A DNA stretch of 64,000 nucleotides from Bacteroidales bacterium. GTDB lineage: Bacteria; Bacteroidota; Bacteroidia; Bacteroidales; UBA932. Positions 17,601 to 26,662 of the stretch are shown here, one piece after another. Below the pieces are notes generated by a model, which saw only the letters and a program-made list of their open reading frames with translations, was not told the origin of the DNA and did no database searches. The DNA lies in contig JALCMW010000001.1 in NCBI GenBank assembly GCA_022648685.1, positions 372,001-436,000 on the forward strand. The letters run 5' to 3'. A program made the position numbers and the translations under genes. How positions within the stretch are numbered: position 1 is the stretch's first letter; each line of letters starts with the position of its first letter.

Positions 17601-19907
17601 TTAAAAACTGACTTTAACACCAAGGAAATAAGAACGGGGCATTCCTGGACCATAGACATATCCCGAATCTCGATCTTTCCCCTTATCGAAGTCGTTCTGA
17701 TAAGAATTAAACAGGTTCCGGACACCTCCGTTTATCTGGAAAATCATACTTTCATAAAAATGGAAATCATAGCTGGCTTTCATATTGAATTCGAAGAACC
17801 GCGGTGTTTTCACCACTTCATCATTCGCGATATATCCCGCCATGTGGGAAACCAGCATTCTTCCGGTATAAGTGCCGGTAAGATCAAAAATGAGATTTTT
17901 TAATCCGTTATAGGAAAAAGTATAATATCCGTATGTGTCCGGAGTTCTGAACATTTTTTTCTCCAAAGGAACGGATGGGTCATCGCTCCACGCTCTTGCT
18001 TCTTTATATTCGGCTTTTTGCAATGTCATTCCGGCCTGTAATTGGAACAATTTTCTATAAGCTATTTTTCCTTCTATAGACAGACCGTATACATTCGCAC
18101 CTTTTTCATTGTAGCGTTCGTTGTACAGAATTCCGTCTACAGTTCCTATCTCCCGCAATGCAAAAGCATCTGATAATGAAGTATAGAAACCCTCAAGAAG
18201 GAAATTTCCCTGGAAAGCCCCCCAATGATGATAAAGATCGGCGGACACGCTGAGACTCTGTGATTTCTCTTCCTTGAGATTCTTCGCAAGATTGATCACA
18301 GACGGGACACCTCCTACGTTGCAGATATGGAGATCTTCGTCGAATGCCTGCGGAGCGCGGAATCCGAAAGAATAGCTGGCGCGGAGATTGATATCTTTGG
18401 CAGGATTGAAACGCAGATTAGCACGCGGACTGAAGATAACATGATTAATCATATTATGTTTGTCGAAACGGCCTCCGAGAAGTATGCTCCATTTCTCGTT
18501 TTTCCATTCGTTCTGGAAAAAGGTGCTGGCAATTCGGACGTTTTGTTTTGTTCTTCGGTTATAGCCCCACATGTTGTCATCCATGTTATCCTGATTATAT
18601 TCCAGACCGGCAGTAAAATCGGCAGGCATGAAAATACACCGGCCGAAATTGTACACATACTGGGATCCGGCTACCCACGTCAAATCTTTAGTCGCTCCGT
18701 ATGCATTCAAATCTTTGTTGCCGCCATAATAACTGTCGCGATTTATATTCTCGGCAGAACCATATGCACTAAGATGACTTTTCTGATCGGGAGATGAATA
18801 ATCGAACTTGACACTGCCGGTATTTATGGAATGCTGAATCTGTTCTGCAATTTCTGCCTCATGAGGAGGTCTGTCGATGTTATCACCTCCTCTTCTGAAC
18901 TCATGCATATGATGATATTCGAAAGTGAATTTGGAATATGTCCCCGTTTTCAGATAAGACCGGAATCCTATCGTTTGATTTCTTAATTTAGGCATTTCGG
19001 TAAAACCGTCGCCATCAGCATCATAGCCTCCCCGTTCCCTATTCTGTCCGAAAATATAAAGCCCGGATTTCTGATCGTCGCTAACCATGGATGCATTCAG
19101 CGTCGTAGCATTGTCGAAAGTACCCAAGTCGTCGATTCCGGTAATGGTATGGGCCAGTTCTGCGGAATTTCGTACCGGTTCCTTTGTTATTATATTGATG
19201 GTTCCCGCTATAGCCGATGAACCGAATAAAGCAGATCCGCCGCCTCTCATAACCTCTACCCGTTCAATCATATTGGTAGGAAGCTGTTCCAACCCGTATA
19301 CTCCGGCCAATGCGCTGAAAATCGGACGGGAATCGATAAGAATTTGAGTGTAAGGACCTTCCAGTCCATTTATACGGACTTGTGTATAACCGCAATTCTG
19401 GCAATCCGTTTCCACCCGGACACCTGGCTGGAAACTAAGTCCCTGGGAAAGAGTGGAAGAACTTGTAGTCTGAAAAAGTTTGTCATCCAGAACATTGACC
19501 AATGTGGGAGCAAGCCGGCGTATTGTTTCGCCGCGATTTGCAGTTACCACCACCTGGTCCAGAGCTACCATATCTTCCTCGATTTCGAAATTTTCTTCCA
19601 AAGTCACCCCTTGTTTTATGGTAACTTCACGATTCAGCGGTTTATATCCCACGGCACTGACCTGTAATATGAAAGTTCCGACTGGCAAATTCTTCATAAA
19701 ATAATGTCCTGTATCATCAGTCATTACACCTATGGTAGTCCCTTTCAGGGAAACGGAAATAAACGGGAGATGGTCTTTTGTGGTCTTGTCAAGGACATGT
19801 CCGACTATATTCGCATCCATCTTATTTATCTCATCGGCCAACAATATCGCAGAAGCAGAATAAGACAGGCAGACAAAACCCAATAATAGCAATAAAAATT
19901 TTTTCAT
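17601..19907 (-). CDS. TonB-dependent outer-membrane receptor
   Basis: A 768-residue outer-membrane active transporter. A signal peptide (residues 1-20) is followed by a carboxypeptidase-regulatory-like domain (about 33-115, GHVLDKTTKDHLPFISVSLKG), a plug domain (about 130-240) with RINGLEGPYTQILIDSRP and EVMRGGGSALFGS, then a 22-strand-type barrel ending in the aromatic SYFLGVKVSF. A CxxC (DCQNCG) lies in the plug. Plug motifs resemble siderophore, haem, B12 or metal receptors and not SusC glycan receptors, and no SusD is near. The upstream His-rich membrane protein hints at a metal or metal complex substrate (inference). Confidence 0.9.
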   Translation of the reverse strand: MKKFLLLLLGFVCLSYSASAILLADEINKMDANIVGHVLDKTTKDHLPFISVSLKGTTIGVMTDDTGHYFMKNLPVGTFILQVSAVGYKPLNREVTIKQGVTLEENFEIEEDMVALDQVVVTANRGETIRRLAPTLVNVLDDKLFQTTSSSTLSQGLSFQPGVRVETDCQNCGYTQVRINGLEGPYTQILIDSRPIFSALAGVYGLEQLPTNMIERVEVMRGGGSALFGSSAIAGTINIITKEPVRNSAELAHTITGIDDLGTFDNATTLNASMVSDDQKSGLYIFGQNRERGGYDADGDGFTEMPKLRNQTIGFRSYLKTGTYSKFTFEYHHMHEFRRGGDNIDRPPHEAEIAEQIQHSINTGSVKFDYSSPDQKSHLSAYGSAENINRDSYYGGNKDLNAYGATKDLTWVAGSQYVYNFGRCIFMPADFTAGLEYNQDNMDDNMWGYNRRTKQNVRIASTFFQNEWKNEKWSILLGGRFDKHNMINHVIFSPRANLRFNPAKDINLRASYSFGFRAPQAFDEDLHICNVGGVPSVINLAKNLKEEKSQSLSVSADLYHHWGAFQGNFLLEGFYTSLSDAFALREIGTVDGILYNERYNEKGANVYGLSIEGKIAYRKLFQLQAGMTLQKAEYKEARAWSDDPSVPLEKKMFRTPDTYGYYTFSYNGLKNLIFDLTGTYTGRMLVSHMAGYIANDEVVKTPRFFEFNMKASYDFHFYESMIFQINGGVRNLFNSYQNDFDKGKDRDSGYVYGPGMPRSYFLGVKVSF

Positions 19908-20068
19908 ATAAATTAAAATGATTGTAATAAAAACAGAATGGTATAATATTCCCCTGCCCCGTTATAATCTTTCGTCAGGACAATACTATCCCTTTTACGA
20001 ACGAGTTTGGCAAAAAGCCGGATTCGGATCGTAAAATTATGACGGAACCGTTCGGATTCCTTAAAAAA

Positions 20069-20407
20069 TCAGAAAACAGAAGGAGGAGAACGAGGAGAAC
20101 TGAAATAGTAATTTATGGAAAGGACGTTCTCGATTATTGCGATATAAAAAATACGCAAGATAACCCAAACAGGAGCTAATGCTGCAGGAAAGACCTGCAG
20201 GCAAGATGATTGGAATATCGTAAGAGCGAAAATCGTCTCAAGCTGTTTCTCGGAATGTGTTTCATTCGGAGTATGGAACGGATGGGAATGAACTACAACA
20301 ACGCCATCTATTACATGAGCGTGCGGAAACAAAGTTATGCTTGCCCAATACCACATGAACAAAGCAAGCAAAAACACAACCGGTACAGTTCTTCTATTCC
20401 CTTTCAT
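20069..20407 (-). CDS. Small membrane protein with His-rich loop, partner of the TonB receptor
   Basis: A 112-residue protein with a hydrophobic segment at about 9-27, then a histidine-rich stretch (PHAHV, VVHSHPFHTPNETH) that could bind a metal ion, and a second hydrophobic region at about 75-100. It ends with a polar, proline-containing tail. No named family is recognised. It lies 161 nt upstream of the TonB receptor on the same strand, and I recall similar His-rich small proteins next to receptors of this type in Bacteroidetes. A role in metal sensing or handling is inference. Alternatively it could serve as a periplasmic anchor. Confidence 0.6.
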   Translation of the reverse strand: MKGNRRTVPVVFLLALFMWYWASITLFPHAHVIDGVVVVHSHPFHTPNETHSEKQLETIFALTIFQSSCLQVFPAALAPVWVILRIFYIAIIENVLSINYYFSSPRSPPSVF

Positions 20408-20513
20408 TCTCTTGAAAAACAGAATACAAAATTCGATATTATTATGATATAATAAAATACCTACATCTCACTATAAAACCCTCTTATATCTGAAGAGTAT
20501 ATCGTATTAATGG

Positions 20514-21875
20514 CTAGAGAATAAGGTTGGAGATGAAAATAAGCACGATGGCTGCCGGAGCAAGATATTTTATAAGGAAGTAAACGAAATTGAAAGTATG
20601 TACTCCCAATGAAGAACGCCCTCCGCTGGTAATTTCATCCCTGACATCCCTGCGGGGCATTTTCCAACCGACGAAAATGGTAAACAGAAGGCCTCCGAAA
20701 GTCATAAGGAAATTGGAAGTCAGTTTGTCGCAGAAACTGAAGATCGTATTCCCGAATATATGAAAATTTTTCAACGGGCCGAAAGAGAGGGAACAAAAAA
20801 TGCCCAGAACCCATGTTAAAGAAAATACTACTGCCGTAGCAGCCGGTCTGGAAAATTTTCTTTCTTCTACAAGATAAGCCACGCCGACCTCAAACATCGA
20901 AATAGCGGAAGTAAGTGCGGCAACAAGTATGGTGATGAAAAACAGGACGGCTACAGATGCGCTCAGTACCGGAAGATGTTCTCCCATTTTTGAGAAGATA
21001 TACGGAAGCGTCTGGAAAATAAGACCAGGACCGGCTTCCGGTTTGATTCCGGCTGCAAAAACAGCAGGCATAATGGCAAAACCGGCAAGAATTGCAAATA
21101 ACAGATCAAGGGAAGCCGTTCCTATTCCGCTGACCAGAATATTTTCATCTTTTCTTACATACGAAGAATAAGTAAGTATAGTACCGACGCCTAGAGAAAG
21201 CGAGAAAAATGATTGCCCGACTGCCGCCGCTACTACTGAAGCTGTTATCTTGGAAAAATCAGGCTTGACAAGATAAGTCACTCCCGCCCCGGCCCCGGGA
21301 AGATTGACGGAATAAATCATTATGAGGACTATCAGGACAAAAAGCAGAGGCATTGTGATTTTGCTGAATTTCTCTATACCGCTTTTGACCCCGAAAAAGA
21401 TTATGACAGCACAGATAAGTAAAAACAAAGTATGGAAGATAAGAGGGGGCCATACTGAAGATATGACATTCCCGAAAACCTTCGAAACCTCTTCCATCGA
21501 AGAATCCGTGAACCCTGTCGAACACGCTTTAAACAAGTATACCAAAGACCAGCCTCCTACCACACTGTAAAACGAAAGGATTACCAAAGGGGAGACAACC
21601 GTAAGCAACCCAAGCCATTTCCATTTTGTTCCCGGTGCCAGCATCTCCATGGCGCCGAATGTATTGGAATGGGACCGGCGGCCTATGACGGACTCGGAAA
21701 GGAATATGGGCAACGAAAGGAAGAATGACGAAAGAAGGTAGATAATGATAAAGGCAGCGCCGCCATTCTCTCCTACCATATAAGGGAACCGCCAGATATT
21801 TCCCAACCCTATGGCAGAACCGGCAAAAGCCATTATTACTGCAAATCTGCTTCCGAAGTTTTCTCTCTCTTTCAT
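20514..21875 (-). CDS. Sodium-dependent transporter, NSS/SNF family (second of tandem pair)
   Basis: A 453-residue inner-membrane Na+ symporter of the LeuT fold with about 11-12 transmembrane helices. The TM1 signature GSAIGLGNIWRFPYMVGENG (residues 16-35) holds the unwound substrate and Na+ site, and TM6-8 Na+-site motifs follow. Bacterial members usually carry amino acids such as tryptophan, tyrosine, leucine or alanine; specificity here is unknown. It starts 1 nt after the stop of the paralogue upstream (21877-23244), and the two share most motifs, so this is a recent-looking tandem duplication in one operon. Confidence 0.92.
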   Translation of the reverse strand: MKERENFGSRFAVIMAFAGSAIGLGNIWRFPYMVGENGGAAFIIIYLLSSFFLSLPIFLSESVIGRRSHSNTFGAMEMLAPGTKWKWLGLLTVVSPLVILSFYSVVGGWSLVYLFKACSTGFTDSSMEEVSKVFGNVISSVWPPLIFHTLFLLICAVIIFFGVKSGIEKFSKITMPLLFVLIVLIMIYSVNLPGAGAGVTYLVKPDFSKITASVVAAAVGQSFFSLSLGVGTILTYSSYVRKDENILVSGIGTASLDLLFAILAGFAIMPAVFAAGIKPEAGPGLIFQTLPYIFSKMGEHLPVLSASVAVLFFITILVAALTSAISMFEVGVAYLVEERKFSRPAATAVVFSLTWVLGIFCSLSFGPLKNFHIFGNTIFSFCDKLTSNFLMTFGGLLFTIFVGWKMPRRDVRDEITSGGRSSLGVHTFNFVYFLIKYLAPAAIVLIFISNLIL

Positions 21876-21876
21876 A

Positions 21877-23244
21877 TCACCCTATAAAATCAGATATAAG
21901 TATAGCAATGACGGCCAACGGAGCGGCATATTTTATCAGGAAATAAACAACTCCGAAAAGTCCCGAATTCATTTTAAGCGATCCCCCGTTCGTCAATTCA
22001 TCCCGTACCACTTTTTTATTCATTTTCCATCCCACGAAAATTACGGCGGCAAGAGCTCCGGCCGTCATCAGTATATTCGAGGAAAAAGCATCAAGGAAAT
22101 CGAAAACCGGCTTCCCCAGAATCCTGACGCCAGAAAGGGGTCCGAAAGACAGACTGCTCAACATACCCAGGACGCCGGTGGACAAATACACGACCAGACA
22201 AGCTGTTTTTCTGGAAAGATGCTTCTCTTCAATAAGATAGGCGACACCGACTTCAAGCAGAGATATCGAAGATGTAAGGGCGGCGACCAACACGGTAAGA
22301 AAAAAGATGACAGCCACCAACGAACTTATATAAGGAAGGGATTCCCCCATTTTGGAAAAGATGAACGGCAATGTCCGGAATATCAGTCCGGGACCGGCAT
22401 TAGGTTCTATTCCAACGGAAAAAACGGCAGGCATTATAGCAAAACTGGCAAGAATTGCAAAAAGCAAGTCTGATACAGCCGTGCCGAAACCTGTAACCAG
22501 GATATTTTCTTTCTTGCTGACATATGAAGAATACGTGATGATAATGCCCATCCCGAGGGAAAGCGAATAAAACGACTGCCCGAGCGCATAAGAGAATGTA
22601 GCGGGAGTGACTTTGGAAAAATCCGGTTTTACAAGATACTCAACGCCTTCGCGGGCTCCCGGAAGAGAGAGCGAATAGACGGTGATAACCACTATCATCG
22701 CAAATAATAAAGGAATTGATATTTTGCTGAATTTTTCAATTCCGGTCTTGACACCGAGAAATACAATCAATATGCTGATTGAAAGGAACAGGACATGAAA
22801 CAGCAAAGGTTTCCATGGAGTGGAAATGAAGTTTCCGAATATTTCATTTATATTGGCTGCATCCGTCCTTACAAAACCGAGAGTGCAGGCTTTGCAAAGA
22901 TAATCCAGCGACCAGCCTCCTATTACGCTGTAATAGGAAACAACTATCATGGGCGTCAAAATGAACAGGTAGCCGAACGATTTCCATACCCTGGATTTCG
23001 GGGCCAGAACAGACATTGCTCCGAATGCATTGGAACGGGCTGAGCGTCCGATAACGGATTCGGAAAGGAAAATAGGCAGGGAAAGGAATAAAGAAGCTAT
23101 TATATATATGAGCACAAAAGCGGCACCGCCGTACTGTCCGACCATATAAGGGAAACGCCAGATATTGCCAAGCCCTATTGCAGACCCGGCAAATGCCATG
23201 ATTACGGAAAATCTGCCGGCAAAACTTTCCCTTTCTTTATCCAT
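21877..23244 (-). CDS. Sodium-dependent transporter, NSS/SNF family (first of tandem pair)
   Basis: A 455-residue LeuT-fold Na+ symporter, parallel in sequence to its downstream neighbour. TM1 is GSAIGLGNIWRFPYMVGQYG, the variable position after the motif differing from the twin (QYG against ENG), which may change the substrate. Both keep the FLSLPIFLSESVIGR segment and TNGGS/TSGG cytoplasmic tail motif. It follows folA by 32 nt and so may be read from the galM-thyA-folA promoter. Paired NSS genes may form two transporters with different amino acid preference, or less likely a heterodimer. Confidence 0.92.
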   Translation of the reverse strand: MDKERESFAGRFSVIMAFAGSAIGLGNIWRFPYMVGQYGGAAFVLIYIIASLFLSLPIFLSESVIGRSARSNAFGAMSVLAPKSRVWKSFGYLFILTPMIVVSYYSVIGGWSLDYLCKACTLGFVRTDAANINEIFGNFISTPWKPLLFHVLFLSISILIVFLGVKTGIEKFSKISIPLLFAMIVVITVYSLSLPGAREGVEYLVKPDFSKVTPATFSYALGQSFYSLSLGMGIIITYSSYVSKKENILVTGFGTAVSDLLFAILASFAIMPAVFSVGIEPNAGPGLIFRTLPFIFSKMGESLPYISSLVAVIFFLTVLVAALTSSISLLEVGVAYLIEEKHLSRKTACLVVYLSTGVLGMLSSLSFGPLSGVRILGKPVFDFLDAFSSNILMTAGALAAVIFVGWKMNKKVVRDELTNGGSLKMNSGLFGVVYFLIKYAAPLAVIAILISDFIG

Positions 23245-23276
23245 TATCTATAATACCTATCTTGATTAAAAAGATA

Positions 23277-23780
23277 TCACTTAAAAGAACGTCTTTTATA
23301 TACTTTAAATTCAACCGCATATCCGGATTCCGGGTCTTTCATGGAAGAAAGAGACGATGGACCGTCTTCCCAGATAGAAGGATCTATCACAGGGAAAAAA
23401 GTATCGGCATCTCTGATCACTGCATGGACATGTGTAATGTAGAGAGTATCGGCAACAGGCAAAGCCTGGCGATAAGTCTCCCCTCCTCCTATGACAAAAC
23501 ATTTCCCGGCATCCTCCGCTGCAGCAAAGGCTTCAGACAAAGAAGAAACAACGATAACTCCTTCCGGAGCATCATCGAAAGGATATATCGATATCACGAT
23601 ATTCCTGCGGTTAGGCAACGGTCTTCCTATGGATTTGAATGTCATGTATCCCATTATCACAGGAAAGCCGGTAGTCGTTTTCCTGAAATATTTCATATCT
23701 TCGGCGATATGCCAAAGCAATGCATTATCCTTTCCGATAGCCAAATTGTCGGCCACGGCCACAATTATACTTTTTTCCAT
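23277..23780 (-). CDS. folA: Dihydrofolate reductase
   Basis: DHFR reduces dihydrofolate to tetrahydrofolate with NADPH. Motifs: ISxIVAVADNLAIGKDNALLWH at the N-terminus holds the Met20-type loop, MKYFRKTT and MGYMTFKSIGRPLPNR the NADPH and adenine contacts, and CFVIGGGETYRQAL (near 92-105) the glycine pair. At 167 aa it is full length. The active-site acid is replaced in the loop as N-A-L-L-W, with the usual Asp or Glu expected slightly later (EDMKYF). It follows thyA by 4 nt, matching the enzyme that makes its substrate. Confidence 0.96.
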   Translation of the reverse strand: MEKSIIVAVADNLAIGKDNALLWHIAEDMKYFRKTTTGFPVIMGYMTFKSIGRPLPNRRNIVISIYPFDDAPEGVIVVSSLSEAFAAAEDAGKCFVIGGGETYRQALPVADTLYITHVHAVIRDADTFFPVIDPSIWEDGPSSLSSMKDPESGYAVEFKVYKRRSFK

Positions 23781-23784
23781 ATTC

Positions 23785-24579
23785 TCAAATAGCTACAGGA
23801 GCTTTTATTGCCGGCCATGGGTCGTACCCTTCCAATTTGAAATCATCATAGACGAAAGAAAAAATATCCTTCACGTCAGGATTGAGTTTCATAACCGGCA
23901 AAGGCTTCGGTTTTCGTGAAAGCTGAAGATCGACTTGATCGAAGTGATTGATATATATATGTGTGTCTCCGGTAGTATGGATGAACTCACCAGGCTGCAG
24001 ATTGCAAACCTGGGCAATCATCATAGTAAGAAGAGCATAGGAGGCGATGTTGAACGGAACCCCTAGAAACGTATCTGCACTCCGTTGATAAAGCTGGCAT
24101 GAAAGTTTGCCGTCAGCGACATAAAACTGGAACAGACAATGACAGGGAGGAAGAGCCATTTTCCTGATTTCGCCTGCATTCCATGCCGAAACGATCATTC
24201 TCCTGGAATCGGGATTATGTTTTATCGACTCTATCACTTCCGAAAGCTGATCCACCGAACTGCCGTCCGAAGTCGGCCAGCTCCTCCATTGACGGCCGTA
24301 CACCGGGCCCAGATCGCCATTTTCATCCGCCCATTCATCCCATATGGAAACGCCGTGGTCTTTCAGATATTTGATATTGGTATCTCCGGATATAAACCAG
24401 AGCAACTCATAAATTATGGATTTCAAATGCACTTTCTTGGTAGTAAGCAGCGGGAAACCCTTGCCTAGATCGAATCTCATCTGGTAACCGAAAACACTCT
24501 GTGTGCCTACACCGGTACGGTCGTTCCTGATAATTCCATCCTTGCGTATATGCCTCAATAATTCCAGATATTGCTCCAT
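23785..24579 (-). CDS. thyA: Thymidylate synthase
   Basis: ThyA methylates dUMP to dTMP using methylene-tetrahydrofolate, leaving dihydrofolate for FolA, encoded 4 nt downstream. At 264 aa it equals the E. coli enzyme. The catalytic Cys is in [14 protein letters not shown] (near 146), the phosphate-binding Arg block in [16 protein letters not shown] and the dUMP contacts in HIYINHFDQ. The start ATG is 2 nt after the galM stop, so galM-thyA-folA form one tight unit. Confidence 0.98.
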   Translation of the reverse strand: MEQYLELLRHIRKDGIIRNDRTGVGTQSVFGYQMRFDLGKGFPLLTTKKVHLKSIIYELLWFISGDTNIKYLKDHGVSIWDEWADENGDLGPVYGRQWRSWPTSDGSSVDQLSEVIESIKHNPDSRRMIVSAWNAGEIRKMALPPCHCLFQFYVADGKLSCQLYQRSADTFLGVPFNIASYALLTMMIAQVCNLQPGEFIHTTGDTHIYINHFDQVDLQLSRKPKPLPVMKLNPDVKDIFSFVYDDFKLEGYDPWPAIKAPVAI

Positions 24580-24581
24580 GA

Positions 24582-25634
24582 TTATTCCTTAACTGAAAAA
24601 GAGAAAATAATAGCCTGCCGGAATTCTTCACCGGGACGTAATACCGTTGAAGGGAAATCCGGTTCATTGGGAGAATCCGGACAATGCTGGCATTCTATGG
24701 CAACACCTTCATAATCATGATAACTGCGTCCGCATTTACCCTTAGGGCTTCCTTCAAGCCAATTTCCGGTATATACCTGGACTGCAGGCTGAGTGGTAAT
24801 TACGTCAAGGACTCTTCCGCTTTCCTCCGAATAGAGCTGTGCGGCATTTTGCAATTGGCCTTCGGAATAATCGTCTATCATAAAGCAATTGTCGTATCCT
24901 TTGCCATATTTCAATGCAGGAAAGTCTTCTTTTATATCTTGCCCGATAACCTTGGGCTCAAGAAAATCCATGGGAGTGCCGGCTACCGGCTCTGTACTCC
25001 CCAGAGGAATCAGAGTATCATCCGTAGGAAGATATAATGAAGCATTCAGTTTCAATATATGCCCAAGGATGCCTCCGTTCCCCTCTCCATTCAAATTAAA
25101 ATAAGTATGATTTGTAAGGTTGAGAATTGTCGATGCATCTGTTACAGCCCGGAATGTGAGCTTTATTTCATTTTCTTCCGTCCATTCATAATGTGCCACA
25201 ACTTTCAGGTTGCCAGGATAACCGGCTTCTCCATCCGCGGAGAAATACATGAATTCCACGGCATCTCCTGTCACACGGCTTTCCCAAACCTGGTTCTGGA
25301 AACCGTCCGGACCTCCGTGAAGATGATTGCAGGCATTATTTATAGGAAGATTATATTCTTTTCCATCCAATACGAAGCGGCCTTTGGCTATCCTGTTGGC
25401 ATAGCGTCCGGGACATTTCCCGGCACACGGACCGTCGGAAAAATAATCGGCAGGATTCTGATACCCCAAAACGACATCGGCTATTTTTCCATCCCTGTCC
25501 GGAACTGCGGCAGAAACGATTCCCGCCCCGACATCAGACAACCGGATAAAGGCTCCCTTTGAATTTGTAAGCGTATATCTGGAAATCTCTTTTCCGTTTC
25601 CTGATACGCCCCATTGCTCTTTTTTTATATCCAT
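24582..25634 (-). CDS. galM: Aldose 1-epimerase (galactose mutarotase)
   Basis: GalM interconverts alpha and beta anomers of galactose and glucose, the first step of the Leloir route. At 350 aa it is full length. Substrate motifs include [23 protein letters not shown] with the catalytic His (near 177), and the final block [15 protein letters not shown] with the catalytic Glu (near 313). No signal peptide is present, so it is cytoplasmic. It heads the galM-thyA-folA unit behind a TAAATTTG element; the mix of sugar and folate genes has no obvious logic. GalK is encoded at 32.2-33.4 kb in its own unit. Confidence 0.95.
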   Translation of the reverse strand: MDIKKEQWGVSGNGKEISRYTLTNSKGAFIRLSDVGAGIVSAAVPDRDGKIADVVLGYQNPADYFSDGPCAGKCPGRYANRIAKGRFVLDGKEYNLPINNACNHLHGGPDGFQNQVWESRVTGDAVEFMYFSADGEAGYPGNLKVVAHYEWTEENEIKLTFRAVTDASTILNLTNHTYFNLNGEGNGGILGHILKLNASLYLPTDDTLIPLGSTEPVAGTPMDFLEPKVIGQDIKEDFPALKYGKGYDNCFMIDDYSEGQLQNAAQLYSEESGRVLDVITTQPAVQVYTGNWLEGSPKGKCGRSYHDYEGVAIECQHCPDSPNEPDFPSTVLRPGEEFRQAIIFSFSVKE

Positions 25635-25670
25635 AAACTATTTTTATCCGAAATTTTCTTCGTTATGATT

Positions 25671-25678
25671 CAAATTTA
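25671..25678 (-). promoter_or_regulatory. -7 element (TAAATTTG) for galM-thyA-folA
   Basis: Exact TAnnTTTG on the minus strand, 36 nt before the galM ATG and just downstream of the DUF5106 gene stop. Confidence 0.55.
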
Positions 25679-25681
25679 TAA

Positions 25682-26662
25682 CTATTCTGCGATATTATCA
25701 AGATATGAAAGGGCTTTTTCCTGCGGTGCATCTTTCATGATGACATTTTTGTTTTTGTCAAGAATATACAAAGACGGAATTGCACGTACGTTATACAGCA
25801 CATCCGTTCTTATTATATATTTATTATCATACCCGTTATACCACGATTCGGGATAAGATGCGGCAAAAGCCCTCCACTTGTCCCTTTCAAGGTCTATATA
25901 AACATTTACTATCGCAAGTTTCTTCTTTTTTATCAAATCATTTATCCTGGTATCGGATTCCAGCGCATCCGTTATGCTTTTGCATGCATTGCAACCAGGG
26001 TTCGAAAAAAACAATAATGTATAATCGGCCTTTATGGAATAAAGAGTCCGGACTTTCCCCTTGAGGTCAGTGAACTCGAAATCCGCCGCAGGAGTGCCGA
26101 TCCTGTTGAGGGCGCACATTCTGGCATCGTAGGCATAAGATTTACGCAACGATCCGTCCACAGATGAAGATTTCGACAATTTGGTGACATATGGGAGATA
26201 ATAATCCTCGTTTCGGACCGGTGAATTGGGATCATATAAATATTTTTGTATATACCCGGTGACGATATCGAACATATGGGATGACGTATCCGACTTCGAG
26301 AAAGACTCCAGCTTGTCAAACATTTCAGAAACTGATTTTTCAGCATAAAGTGGCGATTCCACATCAAGCAATGTAACATAAGCCCCGACGGCTTTTTCAA
26401 GATCCGTTTTCCGGACACCGTTCACGACGGTGGAATCACTTTGATATATTTTCGATGTATCAAGATATATATCCCAATAATGATCAATCAGATAATCGAC
26501 CCTGTCCCTTCCTGACAACATGGAGGGAATCTCAGTCTGAGGAAAAGCCCTTAATCCGGATGAAGGATTCCGGCCGTCGTTTTTCTTATTGCCGGCACAA
26601 CCATACGCCATATAAAGGCATATGAAAAATATTGCTGCCGTTCTTATTCCGTTAATCTTCAT
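25682..26662 (-). CDS. Lipoprotein with DUF5106-like and thioredoxin-like domains
   Basis: A 326-residue protein. A lipobox MAYGC ends a 22-residue signal peptide, so it is likely a lipoprotein. Residues 45-165 look like DUF5106 (DRVDYLIDHYWDIYLD). The C-terminal part (about 190-326) is a thioredoxin-like fold with active site PGCNACK (near 238) and the cis-Pro loop RAIPSLYILD (near 300). It could be a periplasmic thiol-disulphide enzyme of the TlpA/DsbD-linked kind; its target is unknown. Its start overlaps the end of the Na/Pi transporter gene by 11 nt, so they are co-transcribed. Confidence 0.82.
   Translation of the reverse strand: MKINGIRTAAIFFICLYMAYGCAGNKKNDGRNPSSGLRAFPQTEIPSMLSGRDRVDYLIDHYWDIYLDTSKIYQSDSTVVNGVRKTDLEKAVGAYVTLLDVESPLYAEKSVSEMFDKLESFSKSDTSSHMFDIVTGYIQKYLYDPNSPVRNEDYYLPYVTKLSKSSSVDGSLRKSYAYDARMCALNRIGTPAADFEFTDLKGKVRTLYSIKADYTLLFFSNPGCNACKSITDALESDTRINDLIKKKKLAIVNVYIDLERDKWRAFAASYPESWYNGYDNKYIIRTDVLYNVRAIPSLYILDKNKNVIMKDAPQEKALSYLDNIAE

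Noticed and set aside
18327..18797. Plus-strand open frame within the TonB receptor
   Set aside because: It is a shadow of the receptor's codons and has no promoter or recognisable protein pattern.
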